Under the pieces are notes generated by a model, which was not told the origin of the DNA, ran no database searches, and saw only the letters and a program-made list of their open reading frames with translations. A stretch of 17,091 bases of DNA from JAABRB01 sp041617635. Its GTDB lineage: Bacteria; Pseudomonadota; Gammaproteobacteria; Burkholderiales; SG8-39. The stretch spans positions 1 through 17,091 of the forward strand of contig JBFJOO010000088.1 of the NCBI GenBank assembly GCA_041617635.1. Reading direction: 5' to 3'. Made by a program: the position numbers and the translations under genes. The first letter of the stretch is position 1, and the number at the start of each line of letters is the position of its first letter. Shown here in pieces: positions 6,978-13,960 of this stretch.

Positions 6978-7865
6978 ATGGCAAAAGAGAAGTTTCTGAT
7001 CGCGCCGCATTTCCGGCTGCACGAATGGGTGGCCGAGGAGAAGGGCTATTTCGCCGCGGAAGGGCTCGACTACGAGTTCCGCGAGTACATCGGCGCCAAG
7101 GACCAGGCGAAGAAACACCATCTCGGCGACAAGGTCGGCGCCTACCAGACGTTCGAGAAAGGCCGTACCTGCGACGTGAGCGGCGCCTGCCACTGGACGG
7201 TCAACGTCGCCGCCTCGACCGGCAAGGGCAAGCTGTACCGTGATGCGTACTCGGTTGCTCCGGCGGCAGTGTTCGTGCCGCCCGAGTCCGACATCAGGGA
7301 GCCCGCGCAGCTCGCCGGCGTGCCGATCTCGGTCGGCTACCAGTCCGGCAGCCATTACTCGACCATTCAGGCGCTCGAGCAGTACATGTCGCTCGACGAC
7401 ATCAAGCTGACCTTCAGCGAGGGAATGCTCTTCAGCCGCATGGAGGACCTGGTCGATCGCAAGGTCCCGGCCGCGGCGCTCTTCAGCGGCCCCTACTACT
7501 TCCTCGAGCAGCTCGGGTTCCGCAAGGTGATCGACGCGACTTTCATGATGGCGACGATGATCACCGGCGATCCCGACCCGGAAGACGTGCGGAAGTACTA
7601 CCGCGCGCTCCGCAAAGCGCAGCGCGATATCGATCTGCGGCCCGAGCTCTACACCCACTACTACCGCAACGAGTTCCCCGCCCGCTTCCAGGACCAGATG
7701 GATCCGCGCCGCTGGGGCCCGGGCGAGCGCATCGTCTTCGAGCCCTACACCCGCGAGGTGTTCGAGGAATCCTTCGAGTGGATCGCGGCGCGCCGCATCT
7801 TTCCGGAAGGGCAGATGGGCGCCGGCAACTACGATCAGGCGACCGTCTCCTACGCCGGGGCGTAG
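6978..7865 (+). CDS. NMT1/SsuA-fold substrate-binding-like protein without signal peptide
   Basis: This 295-residue protein has the layout of the NitT/TauT/NMT1 periplasmic-binding fold: an opening strand-helix unit (FLIAPHFRLHEWVAEEKGYFAAEGLDYEFREY), a middle region with AGVPISVGYQSGSHYSTIQALEQY, and a hinge segment DRKVPAAALFSGPYYFLEQLGFRKVID. Unlike a real binding protein it begins MAKEKFLIAPH directly at the first fold strand, with no leader, no lipobox and a strong ribosome site just upstream. It should therefore be cytoplasmic. No ABC ATPase or permease gene lies beside it. Relatives of this fold that are enzymes include THI5-type pyrimidine synthases and 4,5-dihydroxyphthalate decarboxylase, so an enzyme or ligand-sensing role is possible. 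It follows the FadR regulator in the same direction. Its stop is 2 bases from the stop of the convergent epimerase gene. Confidence 0.75.
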   Translation: MAKEKFLIAPHFRLHEWVAEEKGYFAAEGLDYEFREYIGAKDQAKKHHLGDKVGAYQTFEKGRTCDVSGACHWTVNVAASTGKGKLYRDAYSVAPAAVFVPPESDIREPAQLAGVPISVGYQSGSHYSTIQALEQYMSLDDIKLTFSEGMLFSRMEDLVDRKVPAAALFSGPYYFLEQLGFRKVIDATFMMATMITGDPDPEDVRKYYRALRKAQRDIDLRPELYTHYYRNEFPARFQDQMDPRRWGPGERIVFEPYTREVFEESFEWIAARRIFPEGQMGAGNYDQATVSYAGA

Positions 7866-7867
7866 TT

Positions 7868-8809
7868 TCAGGCGCGTGGTTGAAGCGCGGGCGCAGGTTC
7901 GCGGGCTGCGCCTGCTTCTCCCGCGACCTCGACTCCGACCGGGGTCGGAGCGCGGCCGAGGAGCTCGAAGAGTCGATTCCTGCTCGGGACGTTGTCGCGC
8001 TGCATGAGTTCTAGGTGCCCGAAGGAGAATGGCGAGAAGTGCAGGGCGTCGCAGACATGGCTCGCGGTTCGCGCGAGCCATGCCGGGACCATGACTCGCA
8101 TGGCGCGCCCTCCTCCCCCCGCGCGCCGCAGCGCCGCCAGATACTCGTCGATCGTCCGCGCAACCCCGCCTCCCAGCTCCACCTCGCGCCAATGATCATT
8201 GGAACGCGTTTCGCAAAGCGCGCCGATCGCGGTGCCCAGGTCGCGGACGTCCATGGCGGCGATGCGACCGCGCGCGTCCCCCGGCACGAAGCTCACCGGC
8301 CAGCGCGCCGCACGACGCAGCCAGCGTGCGCCGAAGCCGCCGTCGCCATCGAGCAGCGACGGACGCACGATGCTGTAGTCGACACCGCTCGCTGCGATCG
8401 CCCGCTCGCCGCGCAGCTTCGAGGTGATGAACCGGCTGCGCGCATCCGCATGCAGTCCAAGGGCGGAAACGTGGATCAATCGCAGGCGCGCGCTGTGGCA
8501 GGCCACTGCCAGAGCCGCCGGGGCGAGATGATGGATGCGCTCGTAGGTCTCGGCGCCACGCTCGCGGAGGATTCCCACGGCGTTGACGACCACCTGCACG
8601 CCGGACAGTAGGGCTTCCCAGCTCCCGGCATCGGTGAGCCACTCGAAGCGCGCTTCCCGCCGTTCGCAAGCGAACGCCGCGCGCGGCAGGCGCCGTTCGG
8701 CGCGATTCGGGCGTCGGGTTCCGACAACGACCGAGTGCCCGCGCGCAAGCAGCGCCGCCACGGTGTGGCGACCGATGAACCCGGTGCCTCCCAGCACGAG
8801 TGCTTTCAT
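7868..8809 (-). CDS. NAD(P)-binding epimerase-like protein (NDUFA9-like atypical SDR)
   Basis: Starting at the ATG at 8809 the product has 313 residues and begins KALVLGGTGFIGRHTVAALL, the GxxGxxG nucleotide-binding loop at the very N-terminus; the ATG at 8824 would add only five residues (MKESA). VVVGTRRPNR places arginines after strand 2, which favours NADP(H). Further family signs are VVNAVGILRE, LIHVSALG, SRFITSKLRGERAI and SIVRPSLLDG; the Ser and Lys remain but there is no YxxxK, as in atypical SDRs related to the complex I subunit NDUFA9. Such proteins act as reductases or as redox-sensing binders. The gene is divergent from a GbsR-type regulator, with a 20-base palindrome between them, so it is likely controlled by that regulator. 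Confidence 0.85.
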   Translation of the reverse strand: MKALVLGGTGFIGRHTVAALLARGHSVVVGTRRPNRAERRLPRAAFACERREARFEWLTDAGSWEALLSGVQVVVNAVGILRERGAETYERIHHLAPAALAVACHSARLRLIHVSALGLHADARSRFITSKLRGERAIAASGVDYSIVRPSLLDGDGGFGARWLRRAARWPVSFVPGDARGRIAAMDVRDLGTAIGALCETRSNDHWREVELGGGVARTIDEYLAALRRAGGGGRAMRVMVPAWLARTASHVCDALHFSPFSFGHLELMQRDNVPSRNRLFELLGRAPTPVGVEVAGEAGAAREPAPALQPRA

Positions 8810-8826
8810 GGCCGATTCTTTCATTT

Positions 8827-8846
8827 ATTTCTGTCTTGACAGAAAT
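8827..8846. promoter_or_regulatory. 20-base palindromic operator in divergent promoter
   Basis: ATTTCTGTC (8827-8835) and GACAGAAAT (8838-8846) are exact mirror arms around TT. The element lies midway between the epimerase and GbsR-type genes. A perfect -35 hexamer TTGACA (8836-8841) for the rightward gene is built into the dyad, with TAGCCT 17 bases further (8859-8864) as a possible -10, although that would leave a very short leader. A regulator bound here would block polymerase in both directions. The likely binder is the adjacent GbsR/MarR protein. Confidence 0.8.
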
Positions 8847-8876
8847 TTAAGGCAGGAGTAGCCTGGAGTCAAGCCC

Positions 8877-9440
8877 ATGACAAGCGAAGTGCGGAATTCT
8901 GAACACCCGGTGAGCGAGGCGGTCAGCCCGACTGGTCGCCGCTTCGTGCTGCACTGGGGAGAAATGGGCTCGCGGTGGGGCGTGAACCGAACCGTCTCCC
9001 AGGTTCACGCGCTGCTGTTCCTGCTCGGCCGGCCCGCGCACGCGGAGGAGATTGCCGACATCCTCCAGGTCGCGCGTTCGAACGTCAGCAACAGCCTGAG
9101 AGAGCTGCAGAACTGGGGTCTGGCGCGCGTCGTCCACCAGTTGGGAGATCGTCGCGATCACTTCGAAACCGCGGCGGATCCCTGGGAGCTCCTGCGGATC
9201 ATCGTGCGGGAGCGCAAGGAAAGGGAATTCGACCCGACGATCGAGGCGCTGCGCGAATGCGTGAGCGATCCGGGCTTCCCGGAGCTGGATTCGGGAGCTC
9301 AGAAGCGGATTCGCGAGATGCTGGCGCTCATGGAAGCTCTGTCCCGCTGGACTCACGAAATGCTCGGTCTCGAGAACGCCACCTTGAGGAAGCTGGTGAA
9401 GCTCGGCGCGAAGATCCAGGCGCTGGTACGCGGGGCCTGA
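8877..9440 (+). CDS. GbsR/MarR-family transcriptional regulator
   Basis: The 187-residue protein matches the GbsR branch of the MarR superfamily: GRRFVLHWGEMGSRWGVNRTVSQVHALLFLLGRPAHAEEIADILQVARSNVSNSLRELQNWGLARVVHQLGDRRDHFET. In this the winged helix spans about residues 35-100, with recognition helix RSNVSNSLRELQ. It is followed by WELLRIIVRERKEREFDP and a helical dimer tail. GGAG (8865-8868) lies 8 bases before the ATG. GbsR itself represses choline uptake genes in Bacillus, but proteobacterial members sit beside small oxidoreductase genes as here, and their effectors are mostly unknown. The palindrome 31 bases upstream is its probable operator. Its stop codon is directly followed by the ATG of the DCC protein. 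Confidence 0.9.
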   Translation: MTSEVRNSEHPVSEAVSPTGRRFVLHWGEMGSRWGVNRTVSQVHALLFLLGRPAHAEEIADILQVARSNVSNSLRELQNWGLARVVHQLGDRRDHFETAADPWELLRIIVRERKEREFDPTIEALRECVSDPGFPELDSGAQKRIREMLALMEALSRWTHEMLGLENATLRKLVKLGAKIQALVRGA

Positions 9441-9869
9441 ATGCGCTCCCGCGAGCCCATGGGTCCACGCGTCGAGTATCCCGTGCGTGTTTTCTACGAC
9501 GCGTCGTGTCCCATGTGCGCGAGCGAGCTACACGCGCTGAAGCGCCGCGACCGGGAGGGGCGCCTGGAACTGGTCGATTGCTCGGCTCCCGAGTTCGACG
9601 CATCGCCGGATCGGGATGAAAGCGTCTCGCGTGCGGCGCTGATGGCGCGTATTCACGCACGCGACGCGAGCGGCCGCTGGCTGGTCGGACTCGACGCGTT
9701 TGCGGTCGTGTATCAGGTCGCGGGCCTCACTGCGCTGGCGCGAATTTGGAGCGACCCACTCTGGCGTCCGGTTCTCGATCCGTTTTATGCCTGGGTCGCG
9801 CGCAATCGGCAGCTGCTTTCGCGGCTCGGGATGAACCGCCTCGTGCGCTTGCTGCTGGGAACACGGTAG
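9441..9869 (+). CDS. DCC-family thiol-disulfide oxidoreductase-like protein
   Basis: This 142-residue protein has the DCC-family signature DxxCPxC (DASCPMC, C23 and C26) on a strand-loop-helix typical of a thioredoxin-like fold, followed by LELVDCSAPEF, DAFAVVYQVAGLTALARIWSDPLWRPVLDPFYAWVARNR. The paired cysteines suggest thiol-disulfide chemistry, although biochemical roles for the family are poorly known. There is no leader, so it is cytoplasmic or membrane-associated. The first ATG touches the TGA of the GbsR-type gene, giving translational coupling; a second ATG at 9459 begins closer to the conserved region and is an alternative start. With the divergent NAD(P)-binding protein it suggests a small redox regulon under the GbsR-type regulator. 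Confidence 0.85.
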   Translation: MRSREPMGPRVEYPVRVFYDASCPMCASELHALKRRDREGRLELVDCSAPEFDASPDRDESVSRAALMARIHARDASGRWLVGLDAFAVVYQVAGLTALARIWSDPLWRPVLDPFYAWVARNRQLLSRLGMNRLVRLLLGTR

Positions 9870-9909
9870 GCGCGCCACAGCCTTGCGGTGCGGGCGACGC
9901 GCGCCGCCG

Positions 9910-10263
9910 TCACTTACTCGCCCGGCTGGCGCGCTCGAGGAACAGCTTCTCGGCGCCGTGCACGAGACTGCTCTGCGCATTGGCCGCGCAATAGGCGTCC
10001 ATCCATTTCCACGCGGCTTCGGCCTCGAGTTCGTCGGCGCCTCTCGTGCCCCAGAAATCGACGTCGAGGGCGATCGCCAGGCCCGAGAAGTAGCCGGTGA
10101 GCCAGATCTTCTCGTACCGCGCGTCATTCTCCTCGCGCCCCTTCGTCCAGTGCGCGCAGGTCGACACGCCACGCAGGGCGATCTCGGCGGCGAGCGCGTG
10201 GGGCGCCGGCTGAAGCGACAGCGCACCGAGCAACAGTGCGCAGGCGCAGGCACGTCGTATCAT
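9910..10263 (-). CDS. Small exported protein of unknown function
   Basis: The 117-residue product starts at the ATG complementary to 10261-10263, which has GAGGGA about 9 bases upstream; a longer frame to 10332 adds no plausible leader. MIRRACACALLLGALSLQPAPHALAA is a clear Sec signal peptide (cleavage after about residue 25-26). The mature part of about 91 residues has two cysteines (C36 in STCAHW, C92 in AYCAAN) able to form a disulfide, and the sequence WLTGYFSGLAIALDVDFWG...AWKWMDAYCAANAQSSLVHGAEKLF. The GYxxG plus W..YC layout vaguely recalls small periplasmic proteins of the Rap1a/HdeA type, but I cannot assign it. It is convergent with the DCC gene (40 bases apart) and divergent from the SDR gene. 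Confidence 0.75.
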   Translation of the reverse strand: MIRRACACALLLGALSLQPAPHALAAEIALRGVSTCAHWTKGREENDARYEKIWLTGYFSGLAIALDVDFWGTRGADELEAEAAWKWMDAYCAANAQSSLVHGAEKLFLERASRASK

Positions 10264-10363
10264 GGTTCGGATTCCCTCGGGTAGATTGACGCAATATAGC
10301 GGAACGCGCGGAATTCCCATGAATCCACGCACGGCGCGCGGCGGCTGAAACGCACTCTGATGA

Positions 10364-10369
10364 AGGAGG
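10364..10369 (+). promoter_or_regulatory. Ribosome-binding site that decides the SDR start
   Basis: AGGAGG is 7 bases before the ATG at 10377 but only 1 base before an in-frame GTG at 10371, so translation should begin at 10377. Confidence 0.7.
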
Positions 10370-10376
10370 GGTGACG

Positions 10377-11168
10377 ATGACGTTTCAAGGACAGATGGCG
10401 ATGGTCACCGGCGCGGGCTCGGGCATCGGCCGGGCGACCGCCCGCCTGCTCGGTGCGCGCGGCGCAATCGTGGCCGCCGTGGACATCGATGGTGCAACCG
10501 CGCGCGAGACGGTAGACATGATCACCGCCGCCGGAGGACGCGGCGCCGCGTATGCGGCGGACACGAGCAAGGCCGCAGACATCGACGCGGCGATGACCGG
10601 TGCAGTGCGGGATCTCGGGCCGTTGCGGATCATGTTCAACAACGCGGGAATCCTGGACGGCTACTTCGACGCGGACGAGCTCGCTGAAGCAACCTGGCGC
10701 CGGGTGCTCGACACCGATCTGACCGGCGTGTTTCTCGGCTGCAAGCGGGCGCTGCGCGAGATGCTGCCCGCCGGGGAGGGACGGATCGTCAACATGGCCT
10801 CGGTGGCGGGGCTCAACGGTACGGGCGGGGGCGCCGCCTACATCGCGGCCAAGCACGGCGTCGTCGGGCTGACGCGGCAGATGGCGGTCGCATATGCGGC
10901 GCGCGGCATTCGGGTGAATTGCATCTGCCCCGGGGCGATACCGACGGGACTGCGCGCGCACTCGCAGACCCTGCTCGGGCCGGGAATCCCGGATATCAGT
11001 GCCCGGGGCGTCGCGGTCAACGACGCGCAGGTTCGCGCGCTCGTCCCGGTCGGGGAGCGCGGCACGGTCGAAGATATCGCCGCAGCGGTATGCTGGCTCG
11101 TCTCGGACGAGGCGCGCTATGTGGTCGGCCATGCGCTCGTGGTCGATGGCGGCTGGCGCGCCAAGTGA
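10377..11168 (+). CDS. Classical short-chain dehydrogenase/reductase
   Basis: The 263-residue protein is a standard classical SDR: cofactor loop TGAGSGIG (11-18), acidic D36 after strand 2 (VDID) that favours NAD(H), NNAG (88-91), catalytic S142 (MASVAG), Y155 and K159 (YIAAK), and the CPG segment (about 184-186). In a catabolic setting NAD preference suggests oxidation of a secondary alcohol to a ketone. An ASVAGLNGTGGGAAY active-site region and a C-terminal VVGHALVVDGGW are typical of the FabG-like group. It is the first of four + strand enzymes (to 14827), though an inactivated transporter on the other strand separates it from the next by about 380 bases, so it may have its own promoter. 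Confidence 0.93.
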   Translation: MTFQGQMAMVTGAGSGIGRATARLLGARGAIVAAVDIDGATARETVDMITAAGGRGAAYAADTSKAADIDAAMTGAVRDLGPLRIMFNNAGILDGYFDADELAEATWRRVLDTDLTGVFLGCKRALREMLPAGEGRIVNMASVAGLNGTGGGAAYIAAKHGVVGLTRQMAVAYAARGIRVNCICPGAIPTGLRAHSQTLLGPGIPDISARGVAVNDAQVRALVPVGERGTVEDIAAAVCWLVSDEARYVVGHALVVDGGWRAK

Positions 11169-11201
11169 CGGCGTCAGTGATCGCGCAGAGTGCTCGAGCG
11201 C

Positions 11202-11493
11202 CTACTCGCGCGGCCGCCGGTTGGCGAGGTAGATGCCGGTGAACACGATCGGCGCGCCGAGCGCGTGATACCAGCGCACCGCATCGCCGAGCAGCACCCA
11301 GGCGAGCAGTGCCACGTAGATCGGCGTCATGTAGAGGGTGAGCCCGGTGCGCGCCGATCGTCATGCCGGTGAGGCGCATGAACGGATCGAGGCGTGTAGG
11401 ACGATAACGCAGAATCACCGTGTAAATCGCCCAGCAGATCGCGGCGGTGAGGGCCCAGAGGTTGCCACGGTTCCGGTCGGCGGGACCGTGTTC
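11202..11493 (-). pseudogene. Decayed EamA/DMT-family transporter remnant
   Basis: Minus-strand translation yields two pieces of the second EamA repeat in different frames. One piece (about 11375-11466) reads GNLWALTAAICWAIYTVILR, the usual start of the repeat, and runs on to MRLTGMTIGA. The other (11202-11350) reads TGLTLYMTPIYVALLAWVLLGDA, then HALGAPIVFTGIYLANR and a stop, the usual end of the repeat. About 50-60 residues between them are absent and the frame shifts near 11345-11355, next to short repeated CACCGG segments. The first EamA repeat is missing altogether, and the promoter region and ATG of the monooxygenase gene begin where it should continue. It is therefore a deletion scar, not a working metabolite exporter. 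Confidence 0.8.
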
Positions 11494-11549
11494 GCCAATG
11501 GTTGCGGTAATCTACGTTCCTCATCCGGAACCTCCCTACCCTTTCGAAC

Positions 11550-12773
11550 ATGAACCGACCCGAATCCGGCAAGGCCACGCAGCAGTCGTTTGCGAACGTC
11601 ACCCACGAGGAAGCGCTTGCGCGCGCCCGCACGCTGGTGCCCGTCCTGCGGGAGCGGGCGGAGCAGGCAGAGTCGCTGCGCACGATGCCGGAGGAAACCA
11701 TCGTCGACCTGCGCGCGAGCGGTTTGCTGCGCTACCAGAGCCCCAAGCGCTGGGGCGGCATGGAGCTGCCCTTCTACACGATCATCGACATCGTGGCGGA
11801 GATCGGAAAAGGGTGCGCCTCGACTTCGTGGAACCTGCACAACTTCGCGAACCACGCGTGGATGCTCGCGATGTACGACGAGCGCGCGCAGGACGAGATC
11901 TGGGGCGAGGATCCGGACATGCCCATCGCGGGCGGCATCGCGTTCCCGCAAGGGCGCGGGCGCAAGGTCGACGGCGGCTATGTCATCGGCGGCCACTGGA
12001 ACTTCTGCAGCGGCATCGATCACAGCCCCTGGAGCATGTTCGCGGCCACCATCCGCGATCGCGACGACGGGCCGCCGGTCGACTACCGAATGTGCCTCGT
12101 GCCGCGCGGCGAGTTCGAGGTGGTCGACGACTGGCACGTGCTCGGCATGTGCGCGACGGGGAGCAAGTCGGTGCGCGGCAAGGAGATCTTCGTCCCGGAG
12201 TACCGCGCGCTCTCGATGCTCGCGATCCGCGGCGGCGCCGATTTCCCGGGCGCGAAGTCCAATCCCGGGCCGCTCTTCCGCGTGCCGCTCGTGGCGATGG
12301 CAGGGCATTTCGCGGGCGCGACCGCGCTCGGCAACGCCGAAGGCGCGCTCGAGCTGACCATCGCCGCCATCAAGGACCGCGAGACGAACTACACCGCCGC
12401 GCGCATGAGCGACTTCCAGGCGGTTCAGATCCGCGTCGCGGCCGCAGCCGCGCGTCTGGCCGCGGCCCGCCGCATGCTGCGCGTCGACTGCGAGCAGGCG
12501 TGGGAAGACGCGGTCGCCGGCCGGATCCCGGACCCGCTCGCGAAGCTCGCGTGCAAGCGCAACGCCGCCTACGCCGTGCAGCTCTGCACCGAGGCGGTCG
12601 ATATCCTGCACGCGATGGCCGGCGCGAACGGCCTCTATGACCGCTACCCGATCCAGCGGCAATTCCGCGACGCGCACTCGGCGGCGGGGCATATCAGCTT
12701 CAGCTTCGACGCGCAGGGCTCAGCGTGGGGCGTCGCCGCGCTGAACGGGACCGTGACCAATCCGATGCTGTAG
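11550..12773 (+). CDS. Acyl-CoA-dehydrogenase-fold flavin monooxygenase (group D, HsaA-like)
   Basis: This 407-residue protein has the acyl-CoA dehydrogenase fold in the version used by two-component flavin monooxygenases such as HsaA. Signs are MPEETIVDLRASGLLRYQSPKRWGGMELPF near the N-terminus, GKGCASTSWNLHNFANHAWMLAMY, GGYVIGGHWNFCSGIDHSPW (the typical G.W.FCSGI/D loop), WHVLGMCATGSKSV, and a helical C-terminal domain ending QRQFRDAHSAAGHISFSFD. The usual catalytic glutamate of acyl-CoA dehydrogenases is not obvious, which favours a hydroxylase fed with reduced flavin by a separate reductase. The FMN-binding PPOX protein at 14824-15450 is not an obvious reductase. The start has no clear Shine-Dalgarno site. 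The alpha/beta hydrolase begins 11 bases after the stop, so these two are co-transcribed. Confidence 0.85.
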   Translation: MNRPESGKATQQSFANVTHEEALARARTLVPVLRERAEQAESLRTMPEETIVDLRASGLLRYQSPKRWGGMELPFYTIIDIVAEIGKGCASTSWNLHNFANHAWMLAMYDERAQDEIWGEDPDMPIAGGIAFPQGRGRKVDGGYVIGGHWNFCSGIDHSPWSMFAATIRDRDDGPPVDYRMCLVPRGEFEVVDDWHVLGMCATGSKSVRGKEIFVPEYRALSMLAIRGGADFPGAKSNPGPLFRVPLVAMAGHFAGATALGNAEGALELTIAAIKDRETNYTAARMSDFQAVQIRVAAAAARLAAARRMLRVDCEQAWEDAVAGRIPDPLAKLACKRNAAYAVQLCTEAVDILHAMAGANGLYDRYPIQRQFRDAHSAAGHISFSFDAQGSAWGVAALNGTVTNPML

Positions 12774-12784
12774 GGGACAACGAA

Positions 12785-13714
12785 ATGGCGCGCAAGGACA
12801 TCGAGTTCAAGAGTGGCGGCGAGACGTGCCGCGGCTGGCTATATACGCCGGACGGCGCGAAGGGCCAGGTGCCGGTGGTGGTGATGGCAGGCGGCTGGTG
12901 CTATGTGCGCGAGCTCGTCATGCCGCACTACGCGGATCTGTTCGTCAAGGCGGGCCTCGCCGCGCTCCTCTTCGACTACCGCCGGCTCGGCGTGAGCGAT
13001 GGCGAGCCCCGGCAGCATCTTGATCCGAACGACCAGGTCGAAGACTATCGTAACGCGATCAGCTACGCCGAGACGCTCCCCGGGCTCGACGCCGCGCGCA
13101 TCGGCGTGTGGGGCATTTCGTACAGCGGAGGGCACGCGCTCATCCTCGCCGCGTCGGATCCGCGCGTGAAGTGCGTGGTGTCCACGATCCCGGTCGTGGA
13201 CGGCTACCGGAACATGCGCCGGGTGCATGGCACGATGGGCTTCCGCAAGCTGCAGGCGGCAGTCATCGAGGATCGCCGGCGGCGGTTCAAGAATCCCAAG
13301 GATCGCGGATTCATCCCGCACGCCGCGGCGGATCCGGACAAGACGCTCTCGTCCTGGCCGTTTCCGGAGACCTTCCATACCTTCGCCCAGTTGAAGGAAA
13401 CCGAGGCGCCCCTGTACCAGAACTCGAGCACGATGGAATCGGTCGAGCTCCTCATGAGCTACAGCGTCGACCCCTTCCTGCCGCGCATTCTCGACGTGCC
13501 GACGCTCGTGCTCGTCGCCGAGGGCGACGACCTCACGCTCTGGGATCTCGAGATCGAGGCGTACAACAGGATCCCCACGAACAAGAAGAAGCTCGTCGTC
13601 CTGCCGAAGACGTCGCACATGACGCTCTACAGCGACCGCTCGAAGCTCGCGATCGCCGGCGAGCAGGCGACCGCGTGGCTGGTCCAGCATCTGCTGGGTC
13701 GTGGCGCCGGCTAG
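12785..13714 (+). CDS. Alpha/beta hydrolase (dienelactone-hydrolase/acyl-peptidase-like)
   Basis: Starting at 12785 (AGGGGA about 6 bases upstream) the product has 309 residues and no leader. The nucleophile elbow is GISYSGGH with S114; the acid is probably D248 or D249 (LVLVAEGDDLTLW) and the base H278 (KTSHMTLY), a complete triad. An early VVMAGGWCYVRELVMPHYADLF holds the oxyanion-hole strand, and FDYRRLGVSDGEPRQHLDP is typical of the large-lid hydrolases that act on small esters, lactones or C-C bonds. A cap with many Lys/Arg residues (about 140-200) should shape the substrate pocket. It directly follows the flavin monooxygenase gene, so the likely substrate is a product of that oxidation, such as a lactone or ester. 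Confidence 0.9.
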   Translation: MARKDIEFKSGGETCRGWLYTPDGAKGQVPVVVMAGGWCYVRELVMPHYADLFVKAGLAALLFDYRRLGVSDGEPRQHLDPNDQVEDYRNAISYAETLPGLDAARIGVWGISYSGGHALILAASDPRVKCVVSTIPVVDGYRNMRRVHGTMGFRKLQAAVIEDRRRRFKNPKDRGFIPHAAADPDKTLSSWPFPETFHTFAQLKETEAPLYQNSSTMESVELLMSYSVDPFLPRILDVPTLVLVAEGDDLTLWDLEIEAYNRIPTNKKKLVVLPKTSHMTLYSDRSKLAIAGEQATAWLVQHLLGRGAG

Positions 13715-13948
13715 ACAAGCGCCATTCGCCGGGCGTCAGCCGATGCGAGCGCAGAGCCTTGATCATCGCGGCGCCCGGCGCAACGCCTGACCCATACTCT
13801 TGCGGCATGAGATGGCGCGCCGCGTCCGCAATCGACTGCTCGGCGCAATCGTCCACGGCGACGAGAACCGGGATTGGGCAGTGATGGCGCTCGAGCAGGA
13901 GCGCGCGAGCGGCTTGCGATAAACCACGTAGCAGAGATCGCGTAACAA

Positions 13949-13954
13949 AGGAGG
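13949..13954 (+). promoter_or_regulatory. Ribosome-binding site that decides the crotonase start
   Basis: AGGAGG touches an ATG at 13955 (no spacing) and lies 6 bases before a second in-frame ATG at 13961. The second is the workable start. Confidence 0.7.
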
Positions 13955-13960
13955 ATGGCC

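Noticed and set aside
11516..11531. GTTCC-N6-GGAAC dyad upstream of the monooxygenase gene
   Set aside because: Five-base arms in GC-rich DNA are too short to separate from chance without comparison to relatives.
13715..13948. Minus-strand frame reading ARALLLERHHCPIPVLVAVDDCAEQS in the gap between hydrolase and crotonase genes
   Set aside because: It looks protein-like for about 40 residues but has no start site with a ribosome site and runs without a stop into the antisense of the alpha/beta hydrolase gene. It may be an old remnant, but I cannot support a gene.
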